Under the pieces are notes generated by a model. The model saw only the letters and a program-made list of their open reading frames with translations, searched no databases and was not told the DNA's origin. Made by a program: the position numbers and the translations under genes. From contig CAWHBT010000007.1 of NCBI GenBank assembly GCA_963827595.1, positions 62,001 through 126,000 on the forward strand: a stretch of 64,000 nt of DNA, written 5' to 3'. The stretch is from DATEDA01 sp963827595 (GTDB taxonomy: Bacteria; Pseudomonadota; Gammaproteobacteria; Burkholderiales; SG8-39). Shown here piece by piece: positions 1 to 8,577 of the stretch (positions within the stretch are counted from its first letter, which is position 1; each line of letters starts with the position of its first letter).

Positions 1-567
1 GCCGCCCGCCTCTACGGCGAGGCGGCCGCCGCGGATGCGAAGTCAGAGCTCTACGCGGTCCTCCACGCGGACGCGCTCCTGTTCGCTGGCGACGACACCG
101 GCGCGGGGAGCGCGGCGAGGGAAGCCGAGCGGCGTCTCCGCGCGAAGCGCAACCGCAACCAGTTCGGGCGCCACCGGAAAGCCTTGCTCGACCGCTTCAA
201 GGAGGGTCTCTACGAGGAAGCCTGGGCGCTGCGCCAGAAGGTCGAGGGGCTCCGCCGGGAGAGCGACAAGGCACTGGCCGAGGCAGCCCGTCGGGAGCTC
301 AAGATCGATCGGAAGAAGGTACCTCGGACCTTCCATGACCTGATTCCGCTCGCGAAGAAGTGGGGTCTGGGCGACGACGGATTGCGCGGCTACTTCACCG
401 ACCGCGCCACCGCGAAGGACAAAGCAACGCTAGAGAGAGCCCTGCCTCTGAAGCGCCGCGGCGAGATCCAGGACTGGCTGACCTCGCTCCTATCGAAGGG
501 CATCACGAGCGACGAGACCGGCGCGTTCATGTTCTTGCTCGAGGCACTGGAAGAGATGGGCATCTAG
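1..567 (+). CDS. Hypothetical protein, 5'-truncated
   Basis: The reading frame is open from the first base of the window to a TAG at 565-567, giving at least 188 residues. The true start lies outside the window. I do not recognise the family. The visible part is highly charged and predicted mostly helical: an Arg/Lys-rich stretch around residues 35-60, then a Glu/Lys/Arg-rich segment resembling a coiled coil at about 65-100, then a more globular end rich in Leu and Glu. There is no signal peptide or membrane segment in the visible part. An internal TTG at 184 could act as a start, but nothing upstream resembles a good ribosome site and coding continues through it. It is followed 56 bp later by the macrodomain gene on the same strand, which may be coincidental. 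Confidence 0.55.
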   Translation, partial: AARLYGEAAAADAKSELYAVLHADALLFAGDDTGAGSAAREAERRLRAKRNRNQFGRHRKALLDRFKEGLYEEAWALRQKVEGLRRESDKALAEAARRELKIDRKKVPRTFHDLIPLAKKWGLGDDGLRGYFTDRATAKDKATLERALPLKRRGEIQDWLTSLLSKGITSDETGAFMFLLEALEEMGI

Positions 568-623
568 ACAGATCTGGCGCCGGAGGCGGACACTGGCGCT
601 ATCGATCGGAGGAACGAGGACCC

Positions 624-1148
624 GTGAGCGCCTCCGCCAAAGCCAAGCTGCAGGCCGTCCGCGCCGACATCACCGGACTCGCGGTCGATGCGATCGTGAA
701 CGCCGCCAACTCGACCCTCCTCGGCGGCGGTGGCGTCGACGGCGCGATCCACCGCGCCGCGGGTCCCGAGCTGCTCGCCGAGTGCCGGACGCTCGGCGGC
801 TGCCGGACCGGCGATGCGAAAATCACCGGGGGCTATCGGCTCCCGGCGAAGTTCGTGATCCACGCCGTCGGCCCGGTCTGGCGCGGCGGCAACCAGGGCG
901 AGGCGGAGCTGCTCGCCGCCTGCTACCGCCGCAGCCTCGCGCTCGCGCTCGAGCACGGCTGCCGCTCGATCGCGTTCCCGGCGATCAGCTGCGGCGTCTA
1001 CGGCTACCCGATGAACGAGGGCGCAAGCATCGCGGTGCGCGAGACCGCCGCGTTCCTCGACCAGCACCCGTCGATCGAGCGCGTCGTGTTCGCGGTGTTC
1101 GACGACGCGGCGCTGAAGGCGTACGCAGCGGAGCTCGCGAAGAAGTAG
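624..1148 (+). CDS. Macrodomain protein, likely O-acetyl-ADP-ribose deacetylase
   Basis: This 174-residue protein is a single macrodomain of the YmdB/MacroD type. Those enzymes bind ADP-ribose and remove O-acetyl or ADP-ribosyl groups in the cytosol. The diagnostic ligand-binding segment VDAIVNAANSTLLGGGGVDG near residues 21-40 is present, followed by IHRAAGPELL. The second loop contains ISCGVYGYP, matching the family's G-[VI]-[FY]-G-[YF]-P phosphate loop. Length equals a lone macrodomain. The GTG at 624 was chosen because GGAGGAACGAGGA sits just before it and the family motif begins soon after; the frame stays open upstream without homology. The physiological substrate cannot be told from sequence. 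Confidence 0.9.
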   Translation: MSASAKAKLQAVRADITGLAVDAIVNAANSTLLGGGGVDGAIHRAAGPELLAECRTLGGCRTGDAKITGGYRLPAKFVIHAVGPVWRGGNQGEAELLAACYRRSLALALEHGCRSIAFPAISCGVYGYPMNEGASIAVRETAAFLDQHPSIERVVFAVFDDAALKAYAAELAKK

Positions 1149-1159
1149 GCGCGGGCAGC

Positions 1160-1165
1160 TAGAAT
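1160..1165 (+). promoter_or_regulatory. Candidate -10 box (TAGAAT) of the VanZ gene
   Basis: TAGAAT lies 8 bases before the ATG at 1174. Transcription normally begins 6-7 bases after such a box, so the transcript would start essentially at the start codon. There is no purine-rich ribosome site between the box and ATG. No good -35 element is visible. Confidence 0.4.
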
Positions 1166-1173
1166 CCGGCGCG

Positions 1174-2244
1174 ATGCCGCCGCGCCACTCGCCGCTCGCG
1201 CGCTACCTCCTCGGCGCCTACTGGCTGCTCGTCGGCTACGGCAGCCTGTACCCGTTCTCCGGCTGGCGCGACCAGGGCCTCTCCCCGTTCGAGTTCCTCG
1301 GCGCGCCGGTGCCGCAGTACGTCACGGCGTTCGACCTCGTGGCCAACTTCGCGGCGTACGTCCCGCTCGGCTTCCTCGCGGTGCTGGCGTTCGCGCCGCG
1401 CCTGCGCGGCGCCGCGGCGTGCATTGCCGCGACCCTCCTCGCCGCGGCGACCAGCGCCGGGCTGGAAGCGGCCCAGAGCTACCTGCCCGACCGGATTCCG
1501 TCCAACCTCGACCTCCTCGCCAACACCGCCGGCGGATTCGCCGGCGCGCTGGCGGGGCTCGGGGCGGCGCGCTGGCTCATCCGGGAGGACCGCTTGCGCG
1601 CGGCGCGCAGCCAGCTGTTTCGCCCCGGCCACGCGGTCGATCTCGCCCTCGTCCTGCTTGCGCTGTGGCTCTTCACGCAGCTGAATCCGGAAACGCTGCT
1701 CTTCGGCAACGGCGACCTGCGCGACCTGGTGGCGGCGCAGCCGGCCGAGCTCTACGCCGCGGAGACCTTTGCGCGGATCGAGGCCGGCATCGCCGGCGCG
1801 AACGCGATCGCCGTCGCGCTCTTCGTCGCGCTGCTCGTCAACCCCGGGCAGCCGGCGCGCCTGCTGGTCCTCGCGCTCGTCCTCGTCGCCGTGGTCGCGC
1901 GCACGGCCGCCTTCGCGATCCTGTTCGCGGGGCACGGCGGGTTCGCCTGGCTCACGCCGGGTGCGGCAGCGGGCCTCGGGATCGGGACCGTCGTCGCGCT
2001 CATCGCCGTCGGCCTCCCGCGGCCCTGGGCGGTCGCGCTCTGCGGCCTCGCGCTGATGGCCGCGACCGCGCTGGTCAATCTGTCGCCCGCGAACCCGTAC
2101 CTCGCGCAGTCCCTGGCGGTGTGGCCGCAGGGACACTTCCTGAACTTCAACGGGCTGACGCGGCTCGTGGCGGTGCTGTGGCCGTTCGCGGCGAGCGCCT
2201 ACCTGCTCGTCGCGGCGGGCGCATCGACGCGGGGGACGTCGTAG
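1174..2244 (+). CDS. VanZ family membrane protein
   Basis: The 356-residue product is an integral membrane protein of the VanZ family. Its N-terminal half has the family pattern: a first helix with YWLLVGYGSLYPF, then a short loop, a helix containing DLVANFAAYVPLGFL, and the acidic segment LEAAQSYLPDRIPSNLDLLANTAGG, where the Glu-Gln and Asn-Asp pairs are the conserved VanZ residues. The C-terminal half adds about six further hydrophobic helices, giving the long form common in beta-proteobacteria. VanZ in enterococci gives low-level teicoplanin resistance, but the role of long proteobacterial members is unknown. A -10-like box just upstream suggests a leaderless message. Confidence 0.85.
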   Translation: MPPRHSPLARYLLGAYWLLVGYGSLYPFSGWRDQGLSPFEFLGAPVPQYVTAFDLVANFAAYVPLGFLAVLAFAPRLRGAAACIAATLLAAATSAGLEAAQSYLPDRIPSNLDLLANTAGGFAGALAGLGAARWLIREDRLRAARSQLFRPGHAVDLALVLLALWLFTQLNPETLLFGNGDLRDLVAAQPAELYAAETFARIEAGIAGANAIAVALFVALLVNPGQPARLLVLALVLVAVVARTAAFAILFAGHGGFAWLTPGAAAGLGIGTVVALIAVGLPRPWAVALCGLALMAATALVNLSPANPYLAQSLAVWPQGHFLNFNGLTRLVAVLWPFAASAYLLVAAGASTRGTS

Positions 2245-2257
2245 CCGCGCCGATCGA

Positions 2258-3628
2258 CTAGCGGCGGTCGCAGACGAGGCGCTGCCCCTGCACGCCGATA
2301 TTGAGGACCATCTTGTCGGGGCTGAGGGCCTCGATCGCGAACGCGAAGCTCTTTCCGCCGACGCTATGGCGCACGCTGCGCCCGGCGACGGAATAGCGGC
2401 CCGCGAAGTTCACGCCATCGGAGGCCGCGACCGTGACGGTGCCGTCCTCGCGGTAGTCGTACTCGCCGTTCCGGCCGGAGATCGACCCGAAGCACCACCA
2501 CCGTCCGATGACGAGCCGCTGCGGGGAGTCGTCCGGCGTGCGTGATGCCGGAACGACCGCTGGCCGCGCGATTGGAACGGGCGTCGACGTCGTGGCGCGA
2601 CGCGTCTGCATCTCCCCGATCCAGTCCGCCGGCAGCGCGAAGTTCAGGTTCTGCCCGTAGCGGTGCTGGAACGTCATGATCCCTACGAGGCGGCCCGACA
2701 GATCGAACAGCCCCCCGCCGCTCGACCCGGCCGAGATCGGCGCCGTCGTCTGGATCACGGTTCCGCCCGGAACCTCGCGCAGCGACGACACGATGCCCTC
2801 GCTGATGGTGAGATCGAGGCCCTGCGGCGCGCCGATCGCGTAGACGCGCTGGCCGGTGCGCAGCTGCTTCACGCTCCCGACGGTCAGCGCCGGCGCATCG
2901 AGTCCGGAGACGTTCAGCCGGCAGAGATCGAGCTCCTCGTCGGAGACCTGCACGTCCGCCGCGTGGACGGCGTTCCCCATCTTGACGCTGATATTCACGC
3001 CGCGCCGCAGCACGTGGCAGTTCGTGATCACCGCGTCGCGGTCGATCACCACTCCGCTGCCGAAGGCAACCGTCCGGCCCGAGCCGTCCATGACGTTCAC
3101 GCGCACCACGCTCGGCGACACCCTGGCAAAGATGTCCTCGGCCGGGCTCGCGGCGTGCGCGGGCGCCGGCGCCTGGGTCGCCGGCGCGGGTGCGCTCGTC
3201 GCCGGCGGCTCGGCGGGCTCGGGCTCGGCGGGCTGGACCACTGCGGCGGGCGGCGGCGCGATCGTCTTCGGCAGCGGCGCAGGACGGGTCTTCCACCAGA
3301 TGCCCGCGGCGATCACGACCACCGCGCCGACACCGAGCGCCCACCGCCACCATTCGAACGGCGGGGCCTCGTCGTCGTCGGCCTGGTCGGGCTCGCCGCG
3401 CGCGATGTCCGCCTCGCGCACCGCGCGGGCGGCGAGCGACGCGTCGTACGCGGAGCGCCGGTTGGCGTTCGACAGCAGCTGATGCGCCTCGCGCACCAGA
3501 TTCAGCACGGTAGGATCCTGCGACGCCGCGCCCTCGAGCTCCACGAGCCGCGACTGATAGGCGACTGCGATCTCCTCGGGAGACGCTTCGCGGCTCACGC
3601 CCAGGATGTCGTAGAGCGTCTGCTTCAT
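2258..3628 (-). CDS. J-domain-like / trypsin-like serine protease membrane protein
   Basis: The 456-residue protein joins three parts. Residues 1-65 resemble a J-domain (TLYDILGVSREASPEEI, then helix ending NANRRSAYD), but the HPD tripeptide that stimulates Hsp70 is absent. A single membrane helix follows at about 96-112, then a Pro/Ala-rich linker to residue 162. Residues 165-340 are an HtrA/trypsin-like protease with an apparent complete triad: His205 in ITNCHVL, Asp234 in EELDLC, and Ser303 in AGSSGGGL. The remaining C-terminal stretch is unassigned. Topology would put the J-like part in the cytosol and the protease in the periplasm. There is no PDZ domain. The neighbouring genes do not suggest a substrate. 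Confidence 0.85.
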   Translation of the reverse strand: MKQTLYDILGVSREASPEEIAVAYQSRLVELEGAASQDPTVLNLVREAHQLLSNANRRSAYDASLAARAVREADIARGEPDQADDDEAPPFEWWRWALGVGAVVVIAAGIWWKTRPAPLPKTIAPPPAAVVQPAEPEPAEPPATSAPAPATQAPAPAHAASPAEDIFARVSPSVVRVNVMDGSGRTVAFGSGVVIDRDAVITNCHVLRRGVNISVKMGNAVHAADVQVSDEELDLCRLNVSGLDAPALTVGSVKQLRTGQRVYAIGAPQGLDLTISEGIVSSLREVPGGTVIQTTAPISAGSSGGGLFDLSGRLVGIMTFQHRYGQNLNFALPADWIGEMQTRRATTSTPVPIARPAVVPASRTPDDSPQRLVIGRWWCFGSISGRNGEYDYREDGTVTVAASDGVNFAGRYSVAGRSVRHSVGGKSFAFAIEALSPDKMVLNIGVQGQRLVCDRR

Positions 3629-3765
3629 GGGATTTCCAACCCTTCGGTCGTTTCCATCATGGCGGTCGCCATTCCCGGAGACAATCGCGCACCCGCCGCG
3701 GGCGGCGAATTACTGCCCTTTCCGCCCTCTGAAGGGGTCGCGAGCGTTCGCGAACCGTGCAAATG

Positions 3766-5367
3766 TCACACCGGGCGCTCGAGACGCGCCCGCGGCTGGA
3801 ATGCGTACGGCGGCAGCGTCGTCAGGCGCTCGTCGTCGACCGCGCCGCCGGCGGTGAAGTGGTACAGCGTCTGCCACCCGCCGCCGCGCAGGCCGAGCAC
3901 GCGGTGCAGGGCGTCGTCGAAGAAGCAGCCGATCCCGGTCGCGCGGATGCCCGCCGCCTCGGCTTCGAGGTAGAGCACCTGCCCGACGATCCCGCACTCC
4001 CAGTGCAGCTCGCGGTAGCGCCACGGCGCGCGGCTCGCGACGTCGAAGTCGGCGAGCATCGCCAGCGCAAAGCACGCGTCGGCCGCGATCTCCTGGTGGC
4101 ATGACACCGTGCGTGCCGCCGCGCGCGCATCGCCGGCCGTCAGGAGATGGAGCGGGAGCTCGCGCGGTCCGCTCTTCTGCCACGCCCACTCGTCGCTCAG
4201 CGCCGGCTTCAGTCGCGCGATCGCCTCCGGATCGCGGGCGAGGACGTACAGCCCCGGGTCGAGCCCGACGACCCGATGGACGAACAGCGCGAGGTGCACG
4301 CGCGGCGCGTAGGGCCACGCGTCCCAGGGCGGCACACCGGCGCGCGGCATGAGCGGCTCGAGCATCGCGTAGAACGCCTCGGCGTCGATCGCGGTCGCGC
4401 CGTCGAAGTCGACCGCGCTGCGGCGCCGGCGGGCGATTGTCGCCGCGGGCAGGTCGAGCTTCGGGGCGCGCGCCGGCGGCGGCGCGGACGCGGCGAAGCG
4501 CGCAGCGAGCGGCGCCCGCGGCTTGACCGCCGCAGCGTGCGCGTCGTCGATCTCCGGCCAGTCACGGTGCGACGGGCTGAGCTCGTTCGCAACCCCGGCC
4601 CAGGTCGCGCCCTCGACGAGTCCGCCGATCGCCGCGAGTGCGGGCGGCTCCCCGACACCGACCCAGAGCAGGCAGTCCGGCTGCTCGCGCTCGGCCGCCG
4701 CGAAATCCGGATCGCGATCGAGACCGAGCACGCGCGCGACGTCGGCGTCACCGGCCTCGGCGACATAGCGCGTGCGCCAACCGAGCGCCGCGGCGGCATA
4801 CGCGACCGCCGCGATCGCGTGGCCGCAGTCGTGATTGCAGTAGCGGAACGCGCGGATGCCGTACTTCCATGCCTCGCGCCAGTAGATCGAGGCGAGTCCC
4901 ACGAGCACGCCGCCGACCGGCGCGGACGCCTGCGCCAGCCGCGCGCGCTGCTCGAGCGCATGCTCCCGGCTCGCGTAGTGGTAGACGCCGGCTTCGAGAC
5001 CCGGCACGCGCGGGCAGACGACGTAGCCCTCGGTCGGATGCAGATTGCCGCTCGACGGATTGCAGCGCAGTGCCCAGGAGGTGCCGCGATACGACTTCCA
5101 CGCCGAGATCGCAAGCGCGAGCTCGAGAAGGAGCGCAATCGCGTCGCGGTCGAGCAACGCCGGCTCGGGCAGCAGGCCGCGCCGCAGATCGTTGAAGCGC
5201 ACCGCGAGCCCGTCCGCGACGAGCGGCAGCTCGACGCGCGGTGCGCCGGCGTAGGTGCGGAACGGATCGGGCTGCGTCGCCCAGTCCATGTAACCCGGCC
5301 CGGGCGCGTAGCGCTCGAGCCGATGCTTCGAGCGGGCGTGGTACTCGAGGATCGGCTGGGGGTCCAT
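3766..5367 (-). CDS. SagB/ThcOx-type nitroreductase family dehydrogenase
   Basis: This 533-residue protein matches the long SagB/ThcOx-type group of FMN-dependent nitroreductases. The first half contains RCNPSSGNLHPTEGY, the usual flavin-binding motif (R-x-x-PSxGxxxP-x-E). Further on come NHDCGHAIAAVAYAAAALG and GLDRD. The second half starts with IARRRRSAVDFDG, a second nitroreductase-like module, and ends with the ECGIVGQVLYLEAEAAGI segment typical of the fold. Members oxidise azolines to azoles in RiPP clusters, but no cyclodehydratase or precursor peptide gene is seen here, so the substrate is unknown. The ATG at 5367 fits the family N-terminus (EYHARSKH). It is cytosolic: no signal peptide. 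Confidence 0.85.
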   Translation of the reverse strand: MDPQPILEYHARSKHRLERYAPGPGYMDWATQPDPFRTYAGAPRVELPLVADGLAVRFNDLRRGLLPEPALLDRDAIALLLELALAISAWKSYRGTSWALRCNPSSGNLHPTEGYVVCPRVPGLEAGVYHYASREHALEQRARLAQASAPVGGVLVGLASIYWREAWKYGIRAFRYCNHDCGHAIAAVAYAAAALGWRTRYVAEAGDADVARVLGLDRDPDFAAAEREQPDCLLWVGVGEPPALAAIGGLVEGATWAGVANELSPSHRDWPEIDDAHAAAVKPRAPLAARFAASAPPPARAPKLDLPAATIARRRRSAVDFDGATAIDAEAFYAMLEPLMPRAGVPPWDAWPYAPRVHLALFVHRVVGLDPGLYVLARDPEAIARLKPALSDEWAWQKSGPRELPLHLLTAGDARAAARTVSCHQEIAADACFALAMLADFDVASRAPWRYRELHWECGIVGQVLYLEAEAAGIRATGIGCFFDDALHRVLGLRGGGWQTLYHFTAGGAVDDERLTTLPPYAFQPRARLERPV

Positions 5368-5374
5368 GCGTAGG

Positions 5375-5400
5375 CGCGAGTGTAAGCGCCCGCGTACCGC
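5375..5400. repeat. Copy 1 of a 26-bp imperfect direct repeat
   Basis: The core TGTAAGCGCCCGCG at 5381-5394 recurs exactly at 6719-6732, and the flanks are also similar (cgcgag before, ccgc after). The two copies bracket the ABC binding-protein gene and each lies upstream of a plus-strand gene start. The function is unknown; a shared promoter or operator is possible. Confidence 0.4.
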
Positions 5401-5534
5401 AGGCGCGCTCGGCCACCTCGATGGCGAGATTTCGGCCCGTCGCGAGGAATTTGTGCCACGCGCGCGGCGTCATCCGGCGCGAAGCTAACGTGCTGCCCCG
5501 GAATCCCGGTTACTGCGAGCTCGTTCACCGTCAC

Positions 5535-6689
5535 ATGACAGCCGCTCGGACCGCATCGGCCCTGCACATTGGCCTCTGGGCCGTGCTCACCTTGACCCCC
5601 ATCGTCGGGTTTTCCGAGGCGGGCGTGTCGGCAGACAGCGTCCTCGTCGGCCAGTCCGCGCCGCTGAGCGGGTCGCTCGCGGAGTTCGGCAAGAGCGCTC
5701 GCACGGGCGCCCTCGCCTATCTCCAGACGGTCAACGCCGGCGGCGGGGTGCACGGCCGGAGGATCGAGCTCCGGACGCTCGACGACGGCGGCGACGCGAA
5801 GCGCACTGTCCAGAACGTCACGCAGCTGATCGACCGCGACCGCGTGTTCCTGATCTTCGGGCTGGTGGAGGGCGGGCCGACGAGCGCGGCGGTACCGGTG
5901 ATCACGGCGCGGAAGGTTCCCCTGGTCGGCGCGATGGCCGGCTCGCCGGGGCTGCGCCGGCCGGTCAACCGGTACGTCTTCAACGTGCGCGCGGAGCACC
6001 TGGAGGAGTTCCGCGCGATGCTGAACCTGGCGAAGACCTACGGGATGCGGCGCATCGGGTTCCTCCACAGCGACAGCGAGGTCGGGCGTGCGCATCTCGA
6101 GAACGTCCACCGGATCGCCGACGAGCTGGCGATGGAGATCGTGTTCCCGGCGGCGCTGAAGTCGGGCGCGGCCGATACCGACTTCCAGGCGATCGCCGAT
6201 CGGATCGTCGCCGACAAGGTCGAGGTGTTCTTCAACCACGGCAGCTACTCGTCGTTCGCCAAGGTCGTGCAGGAGAGCCGGAAGCTCGGCGCGCCGACCC
6301 ACTTCATGGCGGTGAACTCCGGGTCGAGCGAGCTCGCGCGGCTGCTGGGCGAGCAGGCGAGCGGGATCATCTTCGCCCAGATCATGCCGATCCCGTACAC
6401 GCGGACGACCGAGCTCGCGCGCGAGTACCAGCGGGCGATGAAGCGCCACTTTCCGAACGAGCCGCTCTCGTATGGGAGCCTCGAAGCGTACGCGAGCGCG
6501 AGGGTGCTGGTCGAAGGCCTGCGTCGCACCGGCAGGGACCTCGCGCGCGAGGGGTTCGTGAACGCGCTCGAGACGATCGGCGTGATCGACCTCGGCGGCG
6601 TACTGGTGCGCTATTCGCCGTCGAGCCACGTCGGCTCGACTTTTGTCGATCTGGTCATCTACGGCAAGAGCGGGCGCTTCGTGAACTGA
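5535..6689 (+). CDS. ABC transporter substrate-binding protein (branched-chain amino acid / LivK type)
   Basis: The 384-residue protein is a periplasmic binding protein of the LivK/type I fold. A signal peptide is visible at about 1-32. The mature part begins DSVLVGQSAPLSGSLAEFG, the usual opening of this family, followed by NAGGGVHGRRIELRTLDDGGD and the lobe motif EGGPTSAAVPVITARKVPL. Length is normal. No permease or ATPase genes adjoin it, so it is an orphan binding protein that must work with a transporter encoded elsewhere or act as a sensor. The ligand cannot be assigned; the family covers amino acids, amides and aromatic acids. I chose the ATG at 5535, which places the signal peptide correctly; the frame upstream is open but not protein-like. 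Confidence 0.85.
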   Translation: MTAARTASALHIGLWAVLTLTPIVGFSEAGVSADSVLVGQSAPLSGSLAEFGKSARTGALAYLQTVNAGGGVHGRRIELRTLDDGGDAKRTVQNVTQLIDRDRVFLIFGLVEGGPTSAAVPVITARKVPLVGAMAGSPGLRRPVNRYVFNVRAEHLEEFRAMLNLAKTYGMRRIGFLHSDSEVGRAHLENVHRIADELAMEIVFPAALKSGAADTDFQAIADRIVADKVEVFFNHGSYSSFAKVVQESRKLGAPTHFMAVNSGSSELARLLGEQASGIIFAQIMPIPYTRTTELAREYQRAMKRHFPNEPLSYGSLEAYASARVLVEGLRRTGRDLAREGFVNALETIGVIDLGGVLVRYSPSSHVGSTFVDLVIYGKSGRFVN

Positions 6690-6712
6690 GCGCCGGCGCC
6701 GGCCGGGCTAGA

Positions 6713-6738
6713 CGCGAATGTAAGCGCCCGCGAGCCGC
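6713..6738. repeat. Copy 2 of a 26-bp imperfect direct repeat
   Basis: TGTAAGCGCCCGCG at 6719-6732 is identical to 5381-5394, with matching flanks. This copy lies about 85-100 bp before the tamA start and could be part of its promoter. Confidence 0.4.
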
Positions 6739-6815
6739 GCGTGCCCTCGGGTATCATCCCCGCTGCCCGCGCGCTACCGGCGCGGGCCGACGGGCGAAGG
6801 ACCGGGAAGGCATTG

Positions 6816-8573
6816 GTGTTCGGCAGCTCGGCGAGTCGGTCGCTCGCTCTCCTATGTATGGTGGCCCTCGCCGCGACCGCGCTCGCGGCGGATCCAGAGG
6901 CCCTGCGCTTCCGCACCGAGATCGAGGCACCCAAAGAGCTCGCCGCGGCGCTGCGCGCGAACCTCGACCTGGTGCGCTGGCAGGACTACGACGCGCTCAC
7001 GCCCGAGCTGCTCGAAGGCCTGGTCGTCCAGGCGCGCCAGCAGGCGACCGAGATCCTCGCGACCCGCGGCTACTTCTCGCCGCAGGTCATCGCCCGGATC
7101 GAGGACCGCGAAGGCGCGCGAGTCGTGCGCATCGAGGTCGATCCCGGCCCACCGACGCTCGTGCGCAGCGTGCGCATCGAGTTCACCGGCCCGGTGCTCG
7201 AGGATCCCGAGGCCGAGGCGCGCATGGCCGCGGTGCGCCGGGCCTGGCCGCTCATCGCCGGCGACGTGTTCACGCAGGAGCGATGGGAGGCGGCGAAAAC
7301 GCTCGCCGTCACGACGCTGAGCGCGGTGCGCTACGCGGCCGCCGGGGTCGCAGCGAGCCGGGCGACGATCGATCCCGCGGCGCGCGCCGCCGATCTCGAG
7401 CTCACGCTGGCGAGCGGCCCGCCGCTCACCTTCGGCGAGCTCGAGATCTCGGGGCTCGAGAAGCACCCCGAACGCGTGGTGCGCAATCTCAGCCCGATCC
7501 ATCCCGGGGATCCCTACAGCCGCGAGAAGCTCGACGTCTACCAGCGGCGCCTGATCGCGACCAACTACTTCGCGAGCGTCCACGTGACGGTCGAGGCCGA
7601 CGCCGCGCGCCCCGGCGCGCTGCCGGTGAAAGTCACGCTGATCGAGGCGCCGAAGCGCAAGTTCGACGTCGGGCTCGGCTACAGCACCGACACCCTGTTT
7701 CGCGTGCAGCTCGACTACCGCGACACCAACTTCTTCGGGCTGCAGCACCGGCTCACCTCCACGATCCGGTACGAGACCAAGATCCAGTCCATCGGCGGCA
7801 TCCTCGAAGCGCCGCCCGATGCCGGCGGCTGGTTCAACACCTACGGCGCCGAAATCAAGGCCACGCAGATCGAGGGGCTCGATACCGAGTCGGTCTCGGT
7901 GGGCTTCGTCCGCAAGCTCGCCGACGAGCGCAACCAGCCAGCGTGGGGCGTCGGTTACATCTTCGAGCGCCAGGAGCCCGAGGGGGCGCCGTCCGAGAAC
8001 ACGTACGCGCTCGTCGGCAGCCTCTGGTACACGTGGCGGCGCACCGACGAGCTGCTCACGCCGCGGCGCGGCTGGAACGCGACCGTGCAGCTCTCGGCCG
8101 CCCCGCCCGGCGTGTCGAGCCGCGCGTTCGGACGCGTGGCCGGCAAGGTCGCCGCGTTCCACCCGCTCGCGCGAAGCCTCGACCTGGCGGTCCGGGTCGA
8201 GGCCGGCGCCGTGCTCGCCAGCACCTCGAGCGGCGTCCCACAGGCAATGCTCTTCCGCACCGGTGGCGACACCACCGTGCGCGGCTACGCGTTCGAGAGC
8301 CTCGGCGTCGCCCTGGGCACGGCGGTCGTCGGCGGGCGGTACTATGGGGTCGCAAGCGCCGAGACCGTGTACTGGGCGTGGGAGAACATCGGCCTCGCCG
8401 CTTTCGTCGACGCCGGCAACGCGGTCGACAGCCTGAGCGATTTTCGCCTCGCGCTCGGCTACGGCCTCGGCATCCGCGTGCGCACCCCGGCCGGGCCGCT
8501 GCGGCTCGACATCGCCTACGGCCAGGAGGTGAAGGAGTTCAGGATTCACTTCTCGTTCGGTTTGACGTTCTAG
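6816..8573 (+). CDS. tamA: Autotransporter assembly factor TamA
   Basis: The 585-residue protein is an Omp85-family outer-membrane protein. After a signal peptide (cleaved near ALAADPE) come POTRA-type segments (about 30-260). The C-terminal part is a 16-stranded beta-barrel with the signature FRTGGDTTVRGY near residue 480 (the VRGY loop) and a final strand ending FSFGLTF with a terminal Phe. TamA with TamB inserts a subset of outer-membrane proteins and helps lipid transport. The tamB gene begins 5 bp later, giving the standard two-gene operon. The GTG at 6816 was chosen because GGGAAGG lies just upstream and the signal peptide then starts properly; a GTG at 6741 would add an odd N-terminus. 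Confidence 0.92.
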   Translation: MFGSSASRSLALLCMVALAATALAADPEALRFRTEIEAPKELAAALRANLDLVRWQDYDALTPELLEGLVVQARQQATEILATRGYFSPQVIARIEDREGARVVRIEVDPGPPTLVRSVRIEFTGPVLEDPEAEARMAAVRRAWPLIAGDVFTQERWEAAKTLAVTTLSAVRYAAAGVAASRATIDPAARAADLELTLASGPPLTFGELEISGLEKHPERVVRNLSPIHPGDPYSREKLDVYQRRLIATNYFASVHVTVEADAARPGALPVKVTLIEAPKRKFDVGLGYSTDTLFRVQLDYRDTNFFGLQHRLTSTIRYETKIQSIGGILEAPPDAGGWFNTYGAEIKATQIEGLDTESVSVGFVRKLADERNQPAWGVGYIFERQEPEGAPSENTYALVGSLWYTWRRTDELLTPRRGWNATVQLSAAPPGVSSRAFGRVAGKVAAFHPLARSLDLAVRVEAGAVLASTSSGVPQAMLFRTGGDTTVRGYAFESLGVALGTAVVGGRYYGVASAETVYWAWENIGLAAFVDAGNAVDSLSDFRLALGYGLGIRVRTPAGPLRLDIAYGQEVKEFRIHFSFGLTF

Positions 8574-8577
8574 CGCC

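Noticed and set aside
3766..5367. A TOMM/RiPP biosynthetic gene cluster
   Set aside because: Only the SagB-like gene is present; no YcaO or precursor is seen nearby.
5535..6689. A pair with an adjoining permease to make a complete ABC importer
   Set aside because: No permease or ATPase gene lies within several genes on either side; the NodI/NodJ pair is an exporter and is 7 kb away.
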